Positions 5,899 through 9,415 of a stretch of DNA of 9,415 nucleotides are shown here, piece by piece. The translations under genes were made by a program, and so were the position numbers. The notes beneath the pieces were generated by a model that was given only the letters and a program-made list of their open reading frames with translations, did no database searches and had not been told where the DNA came from. Origin of the DNA: Bacteroidales bacterium UBA2559 (GTDB lineage: Bacteria; Bacteroidota; Bacteroidia; Bacteroidales; Bacteroidaceae). The stretch's first letter is position 1. Each line of letters begins with the position of its first letter. Location of the stretch: positions 7,393-16,807 of the forward strand of contig DDLZ01000089.1 in the NCBI GenBank assembly GCA_002340405.1, in the 5' to 3' direction.

Positions 5899-7392
5899 AT
5901 GTCAACATTTTGGATACGTTTTTTCCAGCTGCTTCTCTCCCTTACAATCCTTGTTGTGATCCATGAATTGGGACACTTTCTCTTTTCACGTCTGTTCAAA
6001 ACGAGGGTTGAGAAGTTTTATCTCTTTTTCAATCCCCGCATCTCTCTGATACGAATAAAAAAGGTTGACGGAAAGATAAGGGTGAGGTTTTTTGCTCCCA
6101 ATGTGCCCGAAAGCTACACCGAAGAAAAACGTTACAATTTTGAAGGAAATGAGGAAATAATATATACCCCCATCGATTTGGACTCTCTTCCGGAAGGAGA
6201 CTGGCGCCGCTCACCTGAAAACACGGAATTTGGCGTAGGCTGGATCCCTTTCGGCGGCTACTGTAAGATAGCCGGCATGATAGACGAATCTATGGATGTT
6301 GCTTCGATCAAGCAGGAACCCAAGCCATGGGAGTTCCGCACCAAACCCTCCTGGCAGCGTCTGCTCATTATGGTGGGCGGTGTGCTCTTCAACCTTATAT
6401 TGGCATTCTTCATATATTCGATGGTGCTTTTCAAGTGGGGCGACAGTTATATCCCTGCACAAGACCTTAAGAACGGTATGGAATTTAACGAACATGCCCA
6501 ATCCATAGGTTTCCGTAACGGCGATATAATAGTTTCAACTGACGGGAAACCGACAAAAAAATTCGACGGTGACCTATACCGTGCCATTGCAGCCGCTTCC
6601 AAGGTTAAAGTGTTGCGTGACAGCCGTGAGATAGAGATTGATATTCCCGAGGAGCTCTCGTTATTTGATTTTGTCCGTGAGGTTCCTTTCGTCTCCATAT
6701 TGAGCCCTATGACGATTGACAGTGTGCTGACCGATGAGGGCGTCGGAGGCGCTGCTGCGGCAGGACTTATGGCCGGTGATACTATCCTTTCCGTAAACGG
6801 TGCCGATGCCTTTACCTGGACAAAGTTCCAGAGTGTGCTCTCCGGTATCCGTGCCCGTGCCGAGATCTCTCCGGTAAGCCGGGATCTGAGTATGGTAATA
6901 GGGCGTCCCGGTGCAGGACGCGATACCCTTACGGTTACAGCCAACTCCAATTTCCAGATAGGCATAGTACATTATACCGATGATTATGAGCCGGTATATC
7001 TGGAATACGGTTTCTTTAACTCCATTCCTGCCGGCGTAGGGTATGGCTGGAATACCCTGAAGAGCTATGTGAGTGATTTTCGTTACGTGTTTACCAAAGA
7101 GGGAGCAAAGAGTCTTGGCGGATTTGGGACAATAGGCAAGATATTCCCCGAAAAGTGGAATTGGCATGCCTTCTGGCTTATGACCGCCTTCCTCTCAATC
7201 ATTCTGGCCTTTATGAATATTCTGCCCATACCGGCGCTTGACGGCGGTTATGTGCTCTTCCTTTTGGTCGAGGTGATTACCGGCAGAAAACCGGGTGACA
7301 GGTTCCTTGAGGTGGCCAACACGATAGGCTTGATCATCCTGTTCGGGCTGATAATATTCGCCAATCTTAACGATATTCTGCGCCTGTTCTGA
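5899..7392 (+). CDS. rseP: RIP-type zinc metalloprotease RseP (site-2 protease family)
   Basis: This is a 497-residue intramembrane metalloprotease of the M50/RseP family in the inner membrane. Site-2 proteases of this kind cleave transmembrane substrates such as anti-sigma factors or remnant signal peptides; the substrate here is unknown. The first membrane segment contains the zinc motif HELGH (His22, Glu23, His26). A second segment lies near 154-175 after GWIPFGGYCKIAGM (114-127). Two PDZ-like regions follow at about 195-250 and 275-335, the second with GLMAGDTILSVNG. The C-terminal membrane segments (about 424-440 and 474-490) flank the third-ligand motif NILPIPALDGG, with Asp448 as the probable zinc ligand. 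About 50 residues more than in E. coli RseP separate HELGH from the PFGG loop, forming a charged insert around 44-108. The ATG at 5899 fits the family start; upstream in-frame codons lie inside dxr. It is the last gene of the operon. Confidence 0.95.
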   Translation: MSTFWIRFFQLLLSLTILVVIHELGHFLFSRLFKTRVEKFYLFFNPRISLIRIKKVDGKIRVRFFAPNVPESYTEEKRYNFEGNEEIIYTPIDLDSLPEGDWRRSPENTEFGVGWIPFGGYCKIAGMIDESMDVASIKQEPKPWEFRTKPSWQRLLIMVGGVLFNLILAFFIYSMVLFKWGDSYIPAQDLKNGMEFNEHAQSIGFRNGDIIVSTDGKPTKKFDGDLYRAIAAASKVKVLRDSREIEIDIPEELSLFDFVREVPFVSILSPMTIDSVLTDEGVGGAAAAGLMAGDTILSVNGADAFTWTKFQSVLSGIRARAEISPVSRDLSMVIGRPGAGRDTLTVTANSNFQIGIVHYTDDYEPVYLEYGFFNSIPAGVGYGWNTLKSYVSDFRYVFTKEGAKSLGGFGTIGKIFPEKWNWHAFWLMTAFLSIILAFMNILPIPALDGGYVLFLLVEVITGRKPGDRFLEVANTIGLIILFGLIIFANLNDILRLF

Positions 7393-7459
7393 TTATCTTG
7401 TAAAAGAGTTTCAGGTCTGTTTGGGTTTAGATGGATTAATCCCACAGGGATTTTGCCTG

Positions 7460-8326
7460 TTATTCTGTTTGAGCGCTCTCTTCGGCAGGGTCCTCTTTTA
7501 TTCTGGAACGGATAAACTGTAGGTGCCGTTCCGCCTCTGCAAGTATGTTTTTGTGCTCCTCAAGCGACAGCAGTATCTGCGATAGGTCGTAGAGTTGCGC
7601 AATGGCTGTTATATCATCCTTTCCCAGATTCAGATTGACAGAGTAATCCCTTTCCGGATTTCTGCTGTCCCGGCCTGAAACGGTGTATCTGATTGTTTTA
7701 GCATCTCTGTTGGCTGCAATGAAGGCTGCCATGCCTCCGTCATTGCCATTTACGAAGCTGAGCCATTCATAACAGACTCCCAGATCGGTGAATTCGTGGC
7801 GGTCATCCGATACGGGAGAATCCACGTAACTGTCATTCGCACTGAGCCGTATGCGGTTGTGGTGTATGTAGTAACTGCCGCTCCACTGTGAAACAAGTGT
7901 CATACGCCCTTTCTCGTCCACCCGGCCGCGTATATAGTTGCGACCCGTATTATTGGTTGGAGACTGTCTCTTTATGGTATAGAGTCCTATGTCCTGATAC
8001 TCCTCGTCTTTCTCAAACGTAAAGTTATCCTTTATCTTTTCAAATGCCAGTCGGATTGTATCTACCATTTTGGTCTCATACTCAATGGTACGCAACTGTT
8101 CGGTCTCCTCAATCTGCTGCATGAGTTTTATTCCCTGCCTGCGGGCTTCAAAGGCCTTGGGATAGAGAATCTTTATGCTGTCTATCTCCTGTTTGGCCAC
8201 ATTGAAATTGCCGGCATTGAATGCCTCTCTGGCATTGTCAAGATGCTTTTCGGCCATCTTCTCCACATTCTCGGCACAGGTGACGGCAAGGAGCGCTGCC
8301 ATTGCCATTATTGCGATTCTTTTCAT
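7460..8326 (-). CDS. Uncharacterised probable lipoprotein with TPR-like N-terminus
   Basis: I do not recognise a named family with certainty; it resembles uncharacterised Bacteroidales envelope proteins. The 288-residue product begins MKRIAIMAMAALLAVTC, a short signal sequence ending in a plausible but non-ideal lipobox (Thr before Cys17), so lipidation is likely but not certain. Residues 22-70 form a helical hairpin like a TPR unit (AREAFNAGNFNVAKQEID, then LYPKAFEARRQG). Residues about 70-95 continue as a helix. The middle (96-240) is rich in Tyr, Trp, Gly and charged residues and is probably beta-rich. Residues 243-275 form a likely coiled coil, with an acidic tail. I chose the ATG ending at 8326 because a start at 8368 would lie within the promoter at 8345-8376 and would bury the signal peptide. 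The gene is convergent with rseP (67 bases between ends) and divergent from cca, so it is its own transcription unit. Confidence 0.85.
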   Translation of the reverse strand: MKRIAIMAMAALLAVTCAENVEKMAEKHLDNAREAFNAGNFNVAKQEIDSIKILYPKAFEARRQGIKLMQQIEETEQLRTIEYETKMVDTIRLAFEKIKDNFTFEKDEEYQDIGLYTIKRQSPTNNTGRNYIRGRVDEKGRMTLVSQWSGSYYIHHNRIRLSANDSYVDSPVSDDRHEFTDLGVCYEWLSFVNGNDGGMAAFIAANRDAKTIRYTVSGRDSRNPERDYSVNLNLGKDDITAIAQLYDLSQILLSLEEHKNILAEAERHLQFIRSRIKEDPAEESAQTE

Positions 8327-8344
8327 ACTCTTGCAATTTTGTTG

Positions 8345-8376
8345 CAAATGTAAGTTTTTTCTCCTCAAACCTCAAA
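8345..8376 (-). promoter_or_regulatory. Candidate promoter of the minus-strand lipoprotein gene
   Basis: Read on the minus strand, TTTG (8376-8373) and TACATTTG (8352-8345) are separated by 20 bases, a good fit to the Bacteroidota -33/-7 pattern. The -7 box ends 18 bases before the ATG at 8326, leaving a leader of roughly 10-13 bases. Its position also argues against the longer start at 8368. Confidence 0.6.
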
Positions 8377-8425
8377 TCCGTTATAGGGGATGTCGTTTTT
8401 ACCGGTTTTGCTCAACCATTTTCAC

Positions 8426-8433
8426 TATATTTG
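8426..8433 (+). promoter_or_regulatory. Candidate -7 promoter box for cca
   Basis: TATATTTG is an exact match to TAnnTTTG, ending 18 bases before the cca ATG at 8452. The nearest upstream TTTG (8407-8410) leaves a spacer of only 15 bases, shorter than usual, so the -33 element is uncertain. The box is back-to-back with the promoter of the lipoprotein gene. Confidence 0.5.
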
Positions 8434-8451
8434 CAACATCTCTGCAATACG

Positions 8452-9415
8452 ATGAAGATATACAGTGACAGTGAGTTAGCCAAGCTGCTTGACAGGAAGG
8501 AATTCCGAATACTCTCCGAGACTGCAGACAGTCTCGGACTTGAGTGTTATGTGGTTGGAGGATATGTGCGCGACCTCTTTTTGGAGCGTTCAAGTGAGGA
8601 TATTGATGTGATGGTGGTAGGCAGCGGTCTGGAAATGGCCAAGGCTTACGGACGGGCTTTGGGAAAGGGCAGTCACGTTACTCTGTTCAAGAACTTTGGA
8701 ACGGCACAGGTCAAGAAGGGCGGGTTTGAGGTGGAGTTTGTGGGAGCCCGCAAGGAGTCTTACAGCAGAGAGTCACGCAACCCCATTGTGGAGGACGGAA
8801 CACTCGAAGATGACCAGAACCGGCGCGACTTTACCATTAACGCTATGGCTATCTGCCTTAACGGGAACCGTTTCGGCGAGTTGGTGGACCCTTTTGGCGG
8901 CATCTATGATCTTCAGGACCGTATTATCCGCACCCCTCTGGATCCGGATATAACATTCAGTGACGATCCGTTGCGCATGATGCGCTGTATCAGGTTTGCC
9001 GCTCAGCTCAACTTTTACATTGAGGATGAGACATTCTCCTCGCTTGAGAGGAACCGGGAGAGGATAAGCATAATCTCCAAAGAGCGTATATCGGATGAGT
9101 TGAATAAAATTATTCTCTCACCCATCCCTTCAAAGGGATTCATTGATCTGGACCGGAGCGGGTTGCTGGAATTGATCTTTCCCGAGCTGGCCGCTCTGCA
9201 GGGTGTGGAGACAGTGAACGGACGCGGCCATAAGGATGTCTTCCTGCATACGCTGGAGATGTTGGACAATGTTGCCCGCAAGAGCGATAATCTTTGGTTG
9301 CGCTGGGCTGCGCTGCTGCACGATATAGGCAAACCCCGAACCAAGCGGTGGGAGCCCGGACACGGCTGGACTTTCCATAACCACAATTATATAGGACAGA
9401 AGATGGTGCCGGGTA
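8452..9415 (+). CDS. cca: CCA-adding tRNA nucleotidyltransferase with HD domain, 5' part (runs off right edge)
   Basis: The first 321 residues of a class II polymerase-beta-type nucleotidyltransferase are visible with no stop. Residues 35-41 (GGYVRD) and the catalytic carboxylates Asp50 and Asp52 in SSEDIDVMVV form the active site of the head domain. RRDFTINAMA (124-133) and DDPLRMMRCIRFAAQL (171-186) are the further conserved motifs that in this class include the nucleotide-reading segment. A C-terminal HD domain begins at about 255 with His266 and HD at 290-291 (ALLHDIGKP), typical of CCA enzymes that also carry phosphohydrolase-type domains. The expected job is adding or repairing the 3' CCA end of tRNAs. 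A poly(A) polymerase function is a possible alternative in this superfamily, and sequence alone does not exclude it. The ATG at 8452 follows a -7 box and gives the normal family start. The rest of the HD domain and C-terminus lie outside the window. Confidence 0.92.
   Translation, partial: MKIYSDSELAKLLDRKEFRILSETADSLGLECYVVGGYVRDLFLERSSEDIDVMVVGSGLEMAKAYGRALGKGSHVTLFKNFGTAQVKKGGFEVEFVGARKESYSRESRNPIVEDGTLEDDQNRRDFTINAMAICLNGNRFGELVDPFGGIYDLQDRIIRTPLDPDITFSDDPLRMMRCIRFAAQLNFYIEDETFSSLERNRERISIISKERISDELNKIILSPIPSKGFIDLDRSGLLELIFPELAALQGVETVNGRGHKDVFLHTLEMLDNVARKSDNLWLRWAALLHDIGKPRTKRWEPGHGWTFHNHNYIGQKMVPG

Noticed and set aside
7438..7454. A 6-bp hairpin (AATCCC, ACA loop, GGGATT) followed by TT in the rseP/lipoprotein convergent gap, considered as a terminator.
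   Set aside because: The stem is short with only three G-C pairs, and the T tract is broken on both strands. A terminator is expected here but this is not convincing evidence for one.
8327..8368. Longer start for the minus-strand lipoprotein gene, adding 14 residues.
   Set aside because: It would start within the promoter boxes at 8345-8376 and would put a polar, charged leader before the signal sequence.
9015..9386. A 123-codon minus-strand open frame inside cca.
   Set aside because: It is fully covered by the conserved CCA-enzyme coding sequence and shows no domain of its own.
1..9415. Search for an undescribed system: mobile element, phage genes, defence island, CRISPR, toxin-antitoxin, biosynthetic cluster.
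   Set aside because: No transposase, integrase, direct-repeat array or unusual gene group was seen. The window is a dense block of conserved housekeeping genes.

Overview
The window looks like an ordinary chromosomal, housekeeping stretch from a member of the Bacteroidales (Bacteroidota). Three things point there. The proteins include a DUF4290 protein, a family I know only from Bacteroidota. The gene order DUF4290-murA-rimM-M23 peptidase-dxr-rseP is one I recognise from that phylum. The intergenic regions carry TAnnTTTG promoter boxes, the Bacteroidota -7 element, and most starts lack a Shine-Dalgarno sequence. I cannot fix the family or genus from sequence alone.

Layout. Positions 1-511 hold the 5' part of yicC on the minus strand, running off the left edge. 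Positions 512-726 are a divergent intergenic region with a candidate promoter for each flanking gene and a clear inverted repeat. From 727 to 7392 seven genes on the plus strand are packed with gaps of at most 13 bases or with small overlaps: tsaB, a DUF4290 gene, murA, rimM, a membrane-anchored M23 peptidase gene, dxr and rseP. They are very likely one operon. At 7460-8326 a convergent minus-strand gene encodes an uncharacterised probable lipoprotein with a TPR-like N-terminus. It is separated by about 125 bases, containing two back-to-back promoters, from a plus-strand CCA-adding enzyme gene (8452 onward) that runs off the right edge.

How the genes work together. The operon combines translation quality (TsaB for the t6A tRNA modification, RimM for 30S maturation) with envelope construction: MurA for the first committed peptidoglycan step, an M23 enzyme for peptidoglycan cleavage, Dxr for isoprenoid precursors including the undecaprenyl carrier, and RseP for intramembrane proteolysis. 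The flanking genes yicC and cca add RNA turnover and tRNA 3'-end maturation. A plausible reading is growth-linked co-expression of translation and cell-wall functions.

I found no mobile element, CRISPR array, rRNA or tRNA gene, phage gene or defence system, and no gene broken by a frameshift or stop. I see no undescribed multi-gene system here. The points most worth a second look are MurA with aspartate in place of the catalytic cysteine (predicted fosfomycin insensitivity), the uncharacterised DUF4290 and lipoprotein genes, the enlarged region of RseP after its first membrane segment, and the unexplained inverted repeat between yicC and tsaB.
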